Origin: Sophora flavescens
Taxonomy: Eukaryota > Streptophyta > Magnoliopsida > Fabales > Fabaceae
Direction of reading: 5' to 3'
NCBI GenBank assembly: GCA_030762895.1
Contig: CM061065.1
Coordinates: forward strand, 71,718,200 to 71,782,199
Length of the DNA stretch: 64,000 nt
Shown: positions 11,395 to 23,719 of the stretch, in pieces
How the letters are laid out: the number at the start of each line of letters is the position of its first letter
How positions within the stretch are numbered: the first letter of the stretch is position 1
Notes under the pieces: model-generated
Told to the model about the DNA's origin: nothing
The model's input: the letters and a program-made list of their open reading frames with translations, nothing else
Database searches by the model: none
Translations under genes and position numbers: made by a program

Positions 11395-11801
11395 TGTAAC
11401 ATCCCTAACTGCTTTATGGATTAACGACTATTCTTACAAACCAACACGAGTCTTTTCAGCGTGCTTTGTCCTCACTCACACGCTTCGTGGGAAAAATTCC
11501 TAGGAGGTCACCCATCCCATAATTGCTCCAAGTCAAGCATGCTTAACTATGGAGTTCTTAAGTGATGGGCTCCCGAAAAGAAGATGCATCTTGTTGGTAT
11601 AAGTAGTACCAATCAATTCATATAAGCCATCATCAACTTGTATAGTCCCATACCTACCCTGTCTCAGGATCTCTCTTATTCTGGTGTGTAATCGGTTCAT
11701 TCAAGTGTCCCTCCGCCTAGAAGCCTGCCAGGAGTCGCTCCTTGTCCGTGCATTCTTGCACCGGCGGCCACTTCCTGCCCTCGTCGGCCCCGGGTGTCAC
11801 A
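11395..11801 (-). mobile_element. Cassandra-1: TRIM solo LTR with 5S rRNA-derived region
   Basis: On the minus strand the unit runs from TGTGACACCCGGGG to GGGATGTTACA, flanked by CTTCT (11390-11394) and CGTCT (11802-11806), a 5-bp target duplication with one mismatch. At 11496-11571 (minus strand) it carries 5S rRNA-like sequence: AGTTAAGCATGCTTG (box A region) and GGATGGGTGACCTCCT (intermediate element and box C). These are hallmarks of Cassandra, a non-coding terminal-repeat retrotransposon in miniature whose LTR embeds a pol III 5S promoter. A second copy with the same ends in the opposite orientation is at 26198-26530. Only one LTR is present, so this is a solo LTR inside the G1 pol gene. 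Confidence 0.87.
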
Positions 11802-11806
11802 CGTCT

Positions 11807-13958
11807 CACCAAGAAAGGGCAGCTTTTTGTGTGGGACTCTATGTGTAAGGAAAGTTTCCAAACTTTAAAGGATATGTTGACATCAGCACCAGTGTTAGTT
11901 TTACCCAATCCTATTGAAACTTTCGTAGTATACTACGATACTTCTAAGAAAGGTTTAGGTGGTGTGTTGATGCAGAATGGTAAAGTAATGGCCTATGCTT
12001 CTAGGCAGTTGAAAATCCATGAGAAGAACTACCCTACCCATGATTTGGAATTAGAAGATGTAGTGTTTGCCTTAAAGATCTGGAGGCATTACCTTTATGG
12101 AGCGAGGTTTGAGATCTTTAGTGATCATAAGAGTTTGAAATATCTTTTTGACCTGAAGGAGTTGAATATGAGGCAGTGTAGGTGGATGGAGTTCCTTAAG
12201 GATTACGATTTTGAGTTAACCTACCACCCAAGAAAGGCCAATGTGGTGGCAGATGCTTTGAGTAGGAAAACCTTGCACGTCTCCGCTTTGATGGTTAGGG
12301 AGATGGATTTGATTGAGGAGTTTAGAGATCTGAGTTTAGCTTGGGAGGTTAGCCCTAAGAGTATTAGGATTGGAACCTTGAAGATCACCAATATTTTGAT
12401 GGATCAAATTAGAGAAGGCCAAAAGGTAGATAAGTACCTACTGGACCAGAGGGAGTTGCTTGCTCAGGGTAGAGACCTTAGTTTTAAGGAAGGAAGTGAT
12501 GGAGTCTTGAGGTTTCAGGATAGAGTTTGTATACCTAATGTTCATGAGCTTAGGAAGTTGATCCTTGAAGAAGGACATAAGAGTGGTTTGATGTTCATAA
12601 GGCTTTTGTTGGCCTATGATGAAAAAGGATGTGATGGAGTCTTGAGGTTTCAGGATAGAGTTTGTATACCTAATGTTCATGAGCTTAGGAAGTTGATCCT
12701 TGAAGAAGGACATAAGAGTGGTTTGATGTTCATAAGGCTTTTGTTGGCCTATGATGAAAAAGGATGTGGTTGAGTTTCTCTATGCATGCTTAGTGTGCCA
12801 AAAGGCTAAGATAGAACACCAAAAGCCTTATGGAAAGTTACAACCTTTGAGTATCCCAGAATGGAAATGGGATAGTATCTCTATGGATTTTGTGTCTGGA
12901 CTCCCTAGGACTCCAGCTAGTTGTGATGCTATATCGGTTATTGTGGATAGATTAACTAAGTCTGCCCATTTCATCCCTATGAATATGGAATATCCCTTAG
13001 AAAAGTTGACCAGGTTGTACATCAAAGAGACAGTTAGGCTTCATGGTGTACCCTCTAGCATAGTGTCAGATAGTGACCCTAGATTTACCTCTAGTTTCTA
13101 GAATAGTTTGCATGAGGCTTTAGAACCAAGCTTAGACTAAGTTCAGCTTATCACCCACAGACTGGTGGTCAGTCTAAGGTAACCATCCAGTCCTTAGAGG
13201 ACTTGCTTAGAACTTGCATGCTAGAATAGTCGGGTAGTTGGGACAAGTTTTTACCCTTGATATAGTTCACCTACAACAATAGCTTCCATTCCAGTATTGG
13301 GATGGCACCTTATGAAGCTCTTTATGGGAGGATATGTAGAGAACCCTTGTGTTGGAATGAACATGGTGAAAATGTGGTACTATAACCAGAAATAGTGCAA
13401 GAAACCACATAAAAATTGAGGATGATTTAGGAAAAGATGAAAGTGGCACAGAGTAGGCAAAATAGCTAACATGATAAAAGAAGGAAGGCGCTCGAATTCC
13501 AAGAAGGTGATCATGTGTTCTTGAGAGTTACTCCAACAAATGGGGTTGCTAGAGTGATGAAAGCATGGAAACTTACTCCTACATTCATTGGTCCTTACCA
13601 AATTCTGAAAAGAGTTGGCGAAGTCGCCTACCAAATAGCCTTACCACCTTTCTTGTCCAACCTTCATAGTGTCTTTCATGTATCCCAGGTTCAAAAGTAC
13701 ATTCATGATCCTAGCCATATGATAGTACTTCACACAATTCAGTTGAAAGAGAACTTGACGTTTGAGGTACTACCCCTTCGAGTTGAGGATCGGAAGGTGA
13801 AGAAGCTAAGAGGCAAGGAGATTCCATTGGTTCGAGTGGGGCTACCGAGGAAAGTGCTACATGGGAGCTGGAGAGCAAGAAGATGGAAGCGTATCCGTAC
13901 ATTTTCAATCGAGGTGAGTAGAAATTTCGAGGACAAATTTTTTATAAAAGGTGTGGAA
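11807..13958 (+). pseudogene. G1 RNase H, integrase and chromodomain-type C-terminus
   Basis: The frame continues after Cassandra-1 with the RT thumb/RNase H (YYDTSKKGLGGVLM, YASRQLKIHEKNYPTHDLEL, YHPRKANVVADALSRK). An exact 135-bp tandem duplication follows, which duplicates the start of the integrase zinc-binding region. Integrase then appears in another frame (YACLVCQKAK, MDFVSGLP with the first catalytic Asp, VSDSDPRF with the second). A TAG at 13099-13101 follows F-T-S-S-F, and several stops and frameshifts occur at 13130-13500 where the catalytic Glu should be. The last part (13515-13958) carries a GPYQIL motif and a chromodomain-like RKVKKLRGKEIPLVRV stretch, used in this family for targeting to heterochromatin. 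Decayed; not functional. Confidence 0.8.
12496..12765 (+). repeat. Exact 135-bp tandem duplication inside G1 pol
   Basis: Two directly adjacent copies, 12496-12630 and 12631-12765, look identical base for base. The 135-bp period is 45 codons, so the frame is kept and the peptide DGVLRFQDRVCIPNVHELRK and its continuation appears twice. It lies between RNase H and the integrase zinc finger. Confidence 0.92.
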
Positions 13959-13959
13959 T

Positions 13960-14600
13960 TGTAACACCGCGTTTTTCGCATAAGTGCTTTTACATGCTTT
14001 ATATGTATGCTTGTTTGAAAAATGCCTTAGAAATGTTAGGAAGGGGGCTAAGTGGGATTTTTAAGTTGAAAATCCCATCCTGATGCATGAGCACGACTGT
14101 GCTCATGTATCAGCACACCCGTGCTTAGTTGCATGCTTGGTGGCTATCTGGGCCATAAGCACGACCGTGCTTGAAGGGAGCACGACCGTGCAGAAAACAC
14201 GGACTTGTGACACTAATGTTACGAGGCCGTGCTCTGGTCAGCACGACCCCATGCCTACTATAAGCACGCTTGTGCTTACTCTAAGCACGCCTGTGCTTAG
14301 GTGAAGCACGATCGTGCTACATGTCAGACTCTATAAAAGAGATTCAGTTTGCGAGGGTTACAAGTGTTAACCCTAAATTGGCACTTTAGCAACTCTAAGT
14401 ATGACAGCAGCCTCTCCCCTTACCCTTCCGTTGAACCCAACCAAATTCTTGATGTTCTTGCTCTAGTTTAGGAGAGAAAGTCAAGCATGCTAGTGTCGTC
14501 AAAGGTAATCTAGTTATCCCTCTCTTGAATTACTTTTCCTTTTGTGATTTGGAATTAATTGGTTACCCTTTTGTGTTGGTCAAGGCTTGGGAAACTCATC
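13960..14600 (+). repeat. G1 3' LTR, first part
   Basis: This begins TGTAACACCGCG directly after a polypurine-like tract (tataaaaggtgtggaat, about 13943-13959). It matches the 5' LTR from 8361 onward, including repeated GAGCACGACCGTGCT-type dyads (14091-14320) and a tctataaaagag TATA box near 14330. It breaks off at aaactcatc (14600) where L4 begins. Its remaining end is at 33766-34368. Confidence 0.82.
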
Positions 14601-15854
14601 TGTTGGAACCAAAGTGGTTTTGTTTAAATAATCTCTTAAGTTTTAATGCTAGCAAAAAGATTAAATTTGTATGGCAAAGTTATGTTAAAGGACTAAATCG
14701 TCTATTCTAGCTTGCAGGACTGTTCTAAGTATCGCTAGACGAAGGAACTAAATTTAAGTCCCTTAGAATAGCTTTGAAATAATATCGGGTCCAAGTATCA
14801 CTCGCTAGACGATCCCTCAAAATTTGGTAACAAACCCGTCCACTTAATTATCACTGGACGAGGCTCTAAGTCAAAAGGTACTAGACGAGCTGCTAAGTCC
14901 ATCAGGAAATATAACAAGTCCAAAGACTTGTAACTAGACGAGTAGTTAACTAGACTAGGTAATATGAATAAATATAAGGTAAACATGTCCACTAAGTTAG
15001 ACTACCCAGTTGCTCTTTAAAAGTAAAATATATGTGCCTCCAAAGACATATTGAAATTGAACCCGTCTAGTCAAGTGAATTTATTTCAAATGATTGTTTA
15101 TTTAATACGAAAGAATCAATGTCTTTTTCATGTGTTGTTTGAATTGTTTATAACCTTGTTTCTTGGTAAGAGAAACATTGTACCATCAAAACACAAACCT
15201 TTGTCTCTGTCACATAAGTTGCTGTAAAGTTGAACAAAGTACAAAGAAGGAAAGTCAGAAAGCAACCTTTGGTACAACAGAGAAATGACAGTACCACTTT
15301 GAGCATTCTTCTGACGACCAAGAGCACATCTCGCAGAAAGTATATCAAGTTATCAGATTCAACGATCCTAGCATTAAATGCTATCTCTAAACGGATACAA
15401 TTTGAATACCGTTGAAGAAGAACAAGCTAAAGCTACACTTCACCTATAAATATTGGACGATCCCCTGTAAACAATGATCGAAGCTCTGATATTCAAAGTG
15501 CCAAAACTCTGCTCAAAGTTCTTGTAAATACTTTCGTTTGTAATCTCTACTGATCTTAAACCTTTATACCCTCACACATAGTGAGCTCTTAGATCATTCT
15601 TTAAATCTCATTGTTTGAGTTAGAGCCTGAAAATGCTTGGTAGAGAAAGAATACTTGTAAGTCTGAAGAGGTGTTGAATACTTGTAAAACTATTGGTTAA
15701 TAGTGGAGAAAACCTTCTGGTAGAAGGGACTCGACATAGATTTTGGTTGGAAGAGAGTGAACTAGGATAAAACATCTGTGTGAATCTTCTATCCCTGTCT
15801 TTTACAGTCTTTGTTTATACTAACTGTGGGGATCTGAACTTGAGTTTGTTAATG
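14601..15854 (+). mobile_element. L4: copia-type LTR fragment
   Basis: The sequence starts TGTTGGAACCAAAGTGG, a start shared by SIRE-type copia LTRs. It contains a promoter-like cctataaatattgg (about 15443) and the long leader typical of such LTRs. No coding similarity is seen. The 3' end is missing: at 15854 it passes directly into G2 without a CA terminus, so G2 probably inserted into it and the remainder was lost. It also contains repeated short CTAGACGA-like words (14740-14960). Confidence 0.55.
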
Positions 15855-17342
15855 TGACACCCTCTACCCCGCATGTATTCAAAAACGATAACACAAATAC
15901 AAAAATGGAAAAGAACAAATGCAAATAATATTAAGATATTAAAAGGACAGTTCACAGATTCAACCTATTGGCTTTTACTAATCCATGGAACATCAGCTTC
16001 ATTAATCTTAACTGTTCTTCATTAATATCCATGTCTTATCATCATGGGGTATTACTCCTTTAATCACAGCTTCATTATTAACGTTCCTAGAACACTAACT
16101 AATCAATCCTAGGGTCTTTAACTAAGCCCTATGAACACAACCTCGCTTCTTACACTACATTCATGCTTTACCTCATTAACAATCCTATTAAAGATTCATT
16201 AACACCTTTTAACATTATTGTTGGCATTAACATCCTCAACAATCAACACTCATAAGAGCACAACATCAACATCATTATCATAACAGTCTCATCATCAAAA
16301 CAACATCATTAGCATGGCATACATCACATCAATAACATCATACATACATAGGCATACTATCGTCAATTGAAAGCATATCATCATTAGCAGATAACATCAT
16401 ACAATAACATATAACAACAATGAGACAATTAGCATGAAAAACGGGTCATGGGTTAACCTTCATCTTACGTTACCCCATAGCCTACATGTTTATACTAGCC
16501 CTTCTCCCCATACCTGGTATGAAGATTCCCAAAACGACAACATTGGCAAACTATACATGTTCCCTCGAGCGGCTCGACAAGTTCCTCAAGCCTTGGTCAA
16601 GAAAGAAGACAATAACCAATTAATCCCCAATTCAAAAGAAGGTAAAAGGAGATTAAGGAGGGATAACTATGTTACCTTAAACCATGCTAACACGCGTAAC
16701 TTCTCTCCTAAACGGACTCACAAACTCTAAGAACTTCAAGGGGTTCAAGGGAAGGGAAAGGGAATAGGTTTCTGTAACACCCCACTTTGGTCATTACTTC
16801 CTAACCACATGCGGAAATGAATTAAAAAGAAAGTTTACTGGTTGCTTTCGAAAAACTTCTATTATTTTCATAAGTCTGATAATATGGGGGTAAAATTTTT
16901 GCGGAGAACTTAAAATAGTTCACACAACACAAACAGTATAATTCATACCATGCTTAATAATTCACAACAACTGGGTTTATTTATAAATCCAAACCACTTC
17001 AACATATGAACTTTCATGGAATAATCTTTCGTACTAAAATTTATAAAATCATTACAAGGCTCTTCAAGACCACCTATAATAACTTCCTTAAAACATCTGT
17101 CCCAAAGGAAACATCCTAAGCTGGTCGTTCTAAAAGACAATTACTGGGAAGAATTCCATTGTTCTCACCATAGAATTTTCACCAACCTCTTCAAGGATCG
17201 GGAGTAATATCCTTAAGTTAGGTCAGGAACTTCTCAGCACCACTTGCCCTCGTTTTCCAGTAAAGGACCCGGGAAAAAACCTGATATATTGTAAGGGTGA
17301 GATACCAACACTAGTGGAAAATATACATTAGACGGTAAAGGT

Positions 17343-17602
17343 TTACGTCAGTTAACCAAAAGCTAGACGTTAAAAAGGAGGCGGTGGCAGTTTTGTAAAT
17401 ATCAGACTTCATTAATTCAATTTTAACGTCAGTTGTTTTAATGACTGACGTTAAAAGTGAAGTGACTCACTTTTAACGTCAGTTTAATAAAAAACCGATG
17501 TTAACAATGAACATTTTAACGTCAGTTCTATAAAGAACTGACGTTAAAAGTAAGTCACTTCACTTTTAACGTCAGTCCTTACATCAACAGATGTTAAAGG
17601 TT
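17343..17602. repeat. CACTA left subterminal repeats (AACGTCAGTT)
   Basis: Direct and inverted copies of TTAACGTCAGTT/AACTGACGTTAA recur at spacings of about 25-60 bases, many as paired arms of short hairpins. Such subterminal arrays are bound by the CACTA accessory protein in known elements. Confidence 0.8.
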
Positions 17603-17775
17603 ATTTTAATAATTTTTTTATCTAGTATACGATCTCTTCCGCATTGCCTTCCTCAAAGTTTCAGTTTCACATGAATTGCTTTGATGTTTTGTGTTTCTGT
17701 TTTGAAAACTATAAGTTGAATCAATAACCCAAACCGGATCTCATTCATGAAGTGTAATACAAACTGATACAGAAG

Positions 17776-17863
17776 ATTGAAAGGGTTTAAAATCCTATAA
17801 AAAGTTACATTGAAAGGGTTTAAAATCCTATAAAAAGTTACATTGAAAGGGTTTAAAATCCTA
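17776..17863. repeat. 33-bp tandem repeat, about 2.7 copies
   Basis: The unit begins ATTGAAAGGGTTTAAAATC and repeats at 17776, 17809 and 17842. The open frame across it on the minus strand is produced by the repeat and has no support as a gene. Confidence 0.85.
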
Positions 17864-18164
17864 AACATTAAAGCTACATCCCATCAGAGAGTTTTATGAA
17901 ATATGCCGAAGGGAAAACTATACTCCGAAGACCTTAGAAAACTGGGGGGCATGAGAGAGCTCAAGAGAGAGGCCAAAATAGGTGCACTAGATCTGTTTCA
18001 AGCAAAGACAGTGGTTCCAGAGACTTCCAAGACGGTCACTTGCTGCCAAAGCTGAGGTTTTGGAACTGTGACCCCCGAGCACCTGATTAGCCCTCCAGCA
18101 GCTGATTCTCCGGAAGGTGATAAGGTGAGCAACTCACATAATGTAATTTACTCAGACTTATCAC

Positions 18165-18457
18165 CCATGTAATGTAATTTACTCAAACTCAGAAGTTGTT
18201 TGACCAATAAGACAAAGACCTTTGAGTCTAGGAATAGGAAGAAAGAGTGATGAAGTTAATCTCCACGACAGAGCCATATTGTGAAGCAGAAAATTAAAAG
18301 GATGGAAGGAAGCTATTTATAGGAGCAGGGGATGAAGTTACTAAGCTATTCTGATTTTCTTGAAAACTTACCTATAAACTTAATGCTCATTAAGAGGATT
18401 GAGTTACAAGGTGCATGGGTAAGTAGCACAGTACAGTCAAAGGAATGAATGCTTTTG
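18165..18457 (+). repeat. Copy 1 of a ~294-bp direct repeat in the CACTA element
   Basis: This matches 19341-19635 almost throughout (ctcaaactcagaagttg, gtctaggaataggaagaa, ctatttataggagcag, ttaatgctcattaagagga). Each copy ends just before an AACGTCAGTT array, so repeat plus array may have been duplicated as a unit. The ctatttatagg motif could be a promoter remnant. Confidence 0.85.
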
Positions 18458-18470
18458 TAGATATCTATAC

Positions 18471-18765
18471 ACTTTTAACGTCAGTTTTTTAAAACAACTG
18501 ACGTTAAAAGTGTTTTTCAAATAAAAAAATATTTATTGTTAACGTCGCTTTTTATACAACCGACGTTAAACGTTTGATTTTTACTTGATTAAATAAATAG
18601 TCGCGTAAATAATCCTATATATTATAAACGTGCAAAATGAATATTGGAAATAATGTAATTAATATCACGGGAACTTGGTGGTCATAAATTAAGTTGACGT
18701 TAAAAATGAGGTGGTGGCGGTTTGTAAACTATTTGCGTCAGTTCTATAAATAATCGACGTAAATA
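18471..18765. repeat. CACTA internal AACGTC array 1
   Basis: Paired inverted copies of TTTTAACGTCAGTT occur at 18471-18571. A second copy of the left-end motif block at 18690-18765 (gacgttaaaaatgaggtgg, compare 17366-17385) suggests a duplicated or nested transposon left end. Confidence 0.7.
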
Positions 18766-19340
18766 ATTATGAAACTCATTTCATTGGTTGTCATGTCCCC
18801 TGTTGTCCCTCTTAACGCGAGATCACTCCATATAGTACTTTGCAGTTTATTTCTAAACCTTTTTTTTATACAAGTTTATTTTTAATTTTTATTAATTAGC
18901 TTGAATTATTAAACAAAATCTTTTTCAAATTAAAATAAAAAAAAACAAAACATAAAACAAGATAAATGTATAATCAAATCGTATGACATTGAAGCAATTC
19001 ATAAGTTAAAATTACATGATTAAAAGATAAAAAATTTCTGCAACATAGCCCTAAAATATAAAAAGTTTCTGCATCAACATCATTTTCTTCTCGGTCTGTC
19101 ATCGGAAACTCCAATGGATGCATCACCTCCCTCACTTGAATTCCATGATGCAAAGTAAATCCTCGATCACTAGCAGCAAAGCAAAGTGAAATGGATCTTT
19201 GCATCTTTCTTCTTCAAATGGAGTTCCTTGATGCATCATCTTGAATCCACAATCACTTGCTTCCAAAGCAAAGTGAAAGGGATGACGGGGATGAAATAAA
19301 GTGAGAGAATCACATTACGTGATTCACCCAACCTTAATAT

Positions 19341-19635
19341 CCATGTAATGTGATTTACTCAAACTCAGAAGTTGTTTGACCATTAAGACAAAGACCTTTG
19401 AGTCTAGGAATAGGAAGAAAGAGTGATGAAGTTAATCTCCAAGGCAGAGCCATATTGTGAAGCAGAAAATTAATTAAAAGGATGGAAGGAAGCTATTTAT
19501 AGGAGCAGTGGATGAAGTTACTAAGCTATTCTGATTTTCTTGAAAACTTATCTATAAACTTAATGCTCATTAAGAGGATTAGGTACAAAGGTGAATGGGT
19601 AAGTAGCACAGTAGTCAAAGGAATGAATGTTTTTG
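19341..19635 (+). repeat. Copy 2 of the ~294-bp direct repeat
   Basis: See the copy at 18165-18457. The two differ by a few substitutions and small indels. This one is followed at 19650 by the third AACGTC array and then by the gene leader. Confidence 0.85.
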
Positions 19636-19649
19636 CAGAAACTAATAAA

Positions 19650-19866
19650 CCTTTAACGTCCGTTGTGTAATACAACTGACGTAAGAAGTTGTGAGTGTTT
19701 TTAACGTCAGTTTCTTAATACAACTTACGTTAAATATATAACCTTTAACGTCAGTTTTTACTAACAACTGACGTAATAAGTGTCAAAGTTTTTAACGTCA
19801 GTTTCTTAAGACAACTGACGTTAAATATATGATCTTTAACGTCAGGTTTTACTAAAAACTGACGTA
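19650..19866. repeat. CACTA internal AACGTC array 2
   Basis: Four hairpin-like pairs of the form TTTAACGTCAGTT ... AACTGACGT stand in tandem with about 50-bp spacing, immediately upstream of the CT-rich leader of the transposon gene. They could bind the element's own accessory protein at its promoter, as in En/Spm autoregulation (inference). Confidence 0.75.
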
Positions 19867-19899
19867 AAATGTTGTTTTATTTTAATTATAACATTTACC

Positions 19900-20629
19900 C
19901 CCGCGCGCCTTCTCCACTTCTCTGTACGTCTTTTCTCTTTTCATCACGCTCAACCCTCACTCTCGCTCTCACTCTGCCCTAATCGCGAGCTCATCTCCAC
20001 CGCAACCACCGCGAGGGCTTCTTCGCCACCACCGTGAGGTACACTCTTAACCCCTAACTCTGTCTTTCCCTCTCATTCTTTGCAATAACTTGACATCTCT
20101 CTTTCCCCTTCCCACGCACTAACTCTCCTTGTCCCTCTGCTCTCAGTAACCACATCGAACGTTGGCCACCACTCGAGCTTCCCCCCCACCACCACGCGAG
20201 CGCCTATTTCTGGTGAGTCTTTAATTAGGGCACATATTTTTTTTTTGGTTTTGAGTGCATGCATGTTGCTCTGCTGGTTTGAAACTGTAGTCTCAGTAGT
20301 TGAAACTTGAAACTGTGAGTTTGAGTTGTTTGGAATGTCTCTATTTTTGGTTTTGAATGTATGTTGAAACTGTAGTCTCAGTAGTTATAACTTTAAACCG
20401 TGAGTTTGAGTTGTTTGGAATGTCTCTATTTTTGGTTTTGAGTGCATGTTGCTCTGCTGGTTGATCTGTCACGGCCGTGATGCTCATCACGGCTAGGCCA
20501 TGATAAGTTCTGCCTATGAGGGTCTGGTTCAGTTGGCACGTTACGGCCGTGACCAGTTTATACTTCTGTATTTATTTTGAGTTATAACCTATGTTAATAC
20601 ATATATATTGTTTCTCAACAGGCATACAT
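19900..20629 (+). promoter_or_regulatory. Promoter/5' leader of the CACTA gene
   Basis: A CT-rich, GC-richer stretch (19910-20215) follows the AACGTC array and contains donor-like sites (ccgtgaggtac near 20033, ggtgagtc near 20213). The acceptor tttctcaacag ends at 20620, nine bases before the ATG. A spliced 5' UTR is likely. The palindrome TCACGGCCGTGA occurs near 20469. No clear TATA box was found. Confidence 0.45.
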
Positions 20630-23464
20630 ATGGATCAATCGAATAGCCCACATGCACGGGAGGACACTGTGGGGGTTTCGCAGGACCCGATCACGCCTAC
20701 GCCTGATTCTAGTGTAAGTTTACATGTTATATACTATCTTTAGTCCTTCTTGTTAATGTAAGTTTATAATGTTACAACCCTCTATTTTATCATTTTTTTT
20801 GTCCATACAGACATCACAGGCTCATAGGAAATGGGGTAGAGGAGCCACCTCGTTGAAGAAACTAGAGAAGGACAGGCAGAGCGGACAGAAGCTTGAGGTG
20901 TCCTTCGATGCTAATCTAAATGCCCAGGGACCCCGTGCTAAAGAATTTAATAAGTGGGTGTTTCTACAAGCGAAGCAACACGTAAGCATCAACTACAACC
21001 ATCGGAATGGCGTTCCACGTAGCGTTAAGGATCGATTTGGGAGGCTATCACGGTATTTTACCTTTACATTCGTTTGATTTACATTATTAGATAATTATCC
21101 GAGTTATAATCCATCCAGTTGTTATATATGTATCTAATGTGTAGGTAGCTTGGACTGTGCCAAATGACGAGGATCATCGTCATAAATGTATGAAAATGGC
21201 ATCAAAGCGTTTGAATGGGTTCAAGCATGATCTTACCAGGTACTATGTATCTGGGAAGAAGCGGCTTGATAAAATGTTCTCGGATTATCCCTGGATTGAT
21301 CAGGATACTTGGGATATGTTTGCCAGGAGTCGACAGGATGGAGAATTTCAGGTTGGTTGATTAAGTTAATTTTGTATGCTTATTATAGATCATTTAACTG
21401 TATTTAATTATGTGTTTTTGTTTGAATAGGCTAAGGCAAATAAGGGTCGGCAGAATCAGGTGAAGAACGTCCACCGCCACACCATGTCTCAGGGTGGGTA
21501 CCATACTCGGATCCAGCAGATGATGGCGGATAGACTGAGGGCAAAGCAGGAAGAGCACTCTGCTAGGATTGAAAGAGTAGAGGTGCCTGAGGGCACACCA
21601 TCAAGTCCTCCGTCGGACATCGACCGCGAGGATGTCTGGTTAGCCGGCCGCATGACAAAGGCGGGATCTTTTAAAGTTGATGCCACTCGCGAAGTGGCAG
21701 ATAAGATTGTAAGTAAATAATTAACTTGATTTCAATTGATATTTGTATAGATATTTGCAACACTTTTCACTTGCACGTTTTTTCATTTTTTTTCATTGTA
21801 GATGGATCTTAAAGCAAAATCCTCCTAGGGCGCATTCGTCCCTTCTGGACGGCAGGACGTCTTGATGACTGCTCTAGGCAAGAAAGACCTTCCTGGTCGG
21901 GTTCTCGGTGTTCCTGGGAACGTGACCATCAAACAATATTATGGCAAGTCTGCTTCACGAAAGCGGGTGGTCAATGAAACATCAATTTTGGCTGACATTA
22001 CTCAGCACCTCATGTCCAACCCAGATATTACAACACATCTGATGCAAGGCTTAATAGCCAACCCAGAATTCAAGCAGGCGCTTGCCAGAGAGATTTCCTC
22101 CGTCGGTACATCCCAGGACACCGCAGGGCTTGCCAACGCTTCACATGTGAGCACAAAAGAGAGTTTTAGTAGGGCACATGAGGATGACAATGAGTTGGCA
22201 GCTAGGGACCGGGAGTTGGAAGTCCAGCGCCAAGAGCATGAGTTGGAAATGAAAAGGCGTGAGCTTGAGTTGGACTCCAAACGACGTGAGCTCGAAATGT
22301 TAGCAAAGGTATTTATTCATTATTAATGTCCAAATTAGTCAAATAATTACTTGGGTTTTTTTAATTATCAAAAACTTATATATTTTATTTTTCCTAAACT
22401 GAAGGCCAAGTCGACGTCGGTGTCGGTGTCGCTGTCACCTATCACTCGTTTGTTCTCACTTGGTGAGGATTATGCGTTTGAGATTTTTGAATGTCCATTG
22501 GATCACGATGGATGGGTGGCACGCCCAGATCAACAGAGGATATTTTCCTTCGTTGGTGACAATCTCGGGAACGCCTGCAGAAATAACGTCTAGATGACCA
22601 GCAATGTCATCAGTCTCTGGTGCACGTAAGTTAATTTTAATTTTATAACTTATTTATTTTTGGTATTTATCCATTTAATAATTTATTTTAATTTCAATAT
22701 ATATATTATGTAATTAACATCCACACATTTTCATATCTTAGGTATCTCCCTACTGTATGGAACGCCATTGGCAGTTGTTCGTACTTCACCCGTCTAGGCA
22801 TACTGTCATATTCTTCTGCTCTCTCCACCAAGATCCGCCACCGAAGGTGGTGGAAGCTGTAAATATGTAAGTAACTAATCTTAAATTTAATTTAAGTTTT
22901 AATATCAGTTGTTTTTAGTTTTTTACACACATGATATATGAGTATGTTAATTATCGACATGATTATTTGTTTATGATAGCGCGCTGAAGGCGAGTAGCAT
23001 AAGTTGCGCCAACGGGAGAAGTAGGACTTCTAAGGCTAAAGAAAATCCTGTATGGAACATCCTCAAGGTTTGGTAGTTTATTTATCAAATAATTAATATT
23101 ATAATTACTAATTTATGTGTATATTCAACTGACGTTGAAATTAATTTTGTTGGTAGTCTCGATTTCAAACTGACAGTTGGTCGTGCGGCTATTATGTGAT
23201 GCTTCATATCTTTGAACATAGTCTCTGCATCTATTACGGAGGGATGGAAGAAGGTAATATTTAAACAACTTGTTAAATTATATATTATAGTTTTGAAGAT
23301 GACTTGCATTGATGTTATTGTTATTATTTGAACGTGTCTAGGCATTTATCGACCAATCGCCTATTGAAGAAGATGAGTTAAGAGACTTGAGGATGCGCTT
23401 TTTGAATTCTTCTTCAAGTATGCGGCTGAAAAAGGAATTGACAACATACCTCCGCACTACTTAG
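20630..23464 (+). pseudogene. CACTA accessory gene: Transposase_24 region followed by Ulp1-like (C48) protease region
   Basis: Ten exons can be traced: 20630-20713, 20811-~21052, 21145-21351, 21430-21708, 21802-22308, 22405-22625, 22742-22866, 22980-23067, 23157-23253, 23342-23464. Most introns are GT-AG. A 5' UTR intron ends at 20620. Exons 2-5 give the plant Transposase_24 (Ptta/En/Spm) profile: FNKWVFLQAKQHVSINY, KMASKRLNGFKHDLTRYYV, TMSQGGYHTR, GRQDVLMTALGKKDLPGRV, then a charged coiled coil (RELEVQRQEHELEMKRRELE). Exons 7-9 give Ulp1 cysteine-protease pieces: HWQLFVLHPSRH with the catalytic His, and SWSCGYYVMLHI with the catalytic Cys. Breaks: phase mismatch at exon 2/3, TAG at 21826-21828, TAG at 22591-22593, frameshift and missing segment at exon 6/7, phase mismatch at exon 9/10. 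The family supplies DNA-binding helper proteins; the protease role is unknown. Confidence 0.78.
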
Positions 23465-23719
23465 ATAAATAGTTTTTTTGTTAGACTTTAGAAACTAATT
23501 AATAACATGTATATATATATATCCTTAGATAGTTTTGTTTTTTAGACATTGGAACTAAAATTTATTTATATATATACTTGGGTTTTGGTTTTAAGTCCCC
23601 CCATTGTTCAATTTTCCTTTGCAATTCTCAGAATGTGTGTGATATTATGTATTCTTCTGGGATTGAATGCGGGGATAGGCGAGGGGAGTGATATTTTAAA
23701 ACTGAATTTAAAAAAAAAA

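Noticed and set aside
17653..17868. 71-residue repetitive open frame on the minus strand
   Set aside because: It is produced by the 33-bp tandem repeat and has no start context or family.
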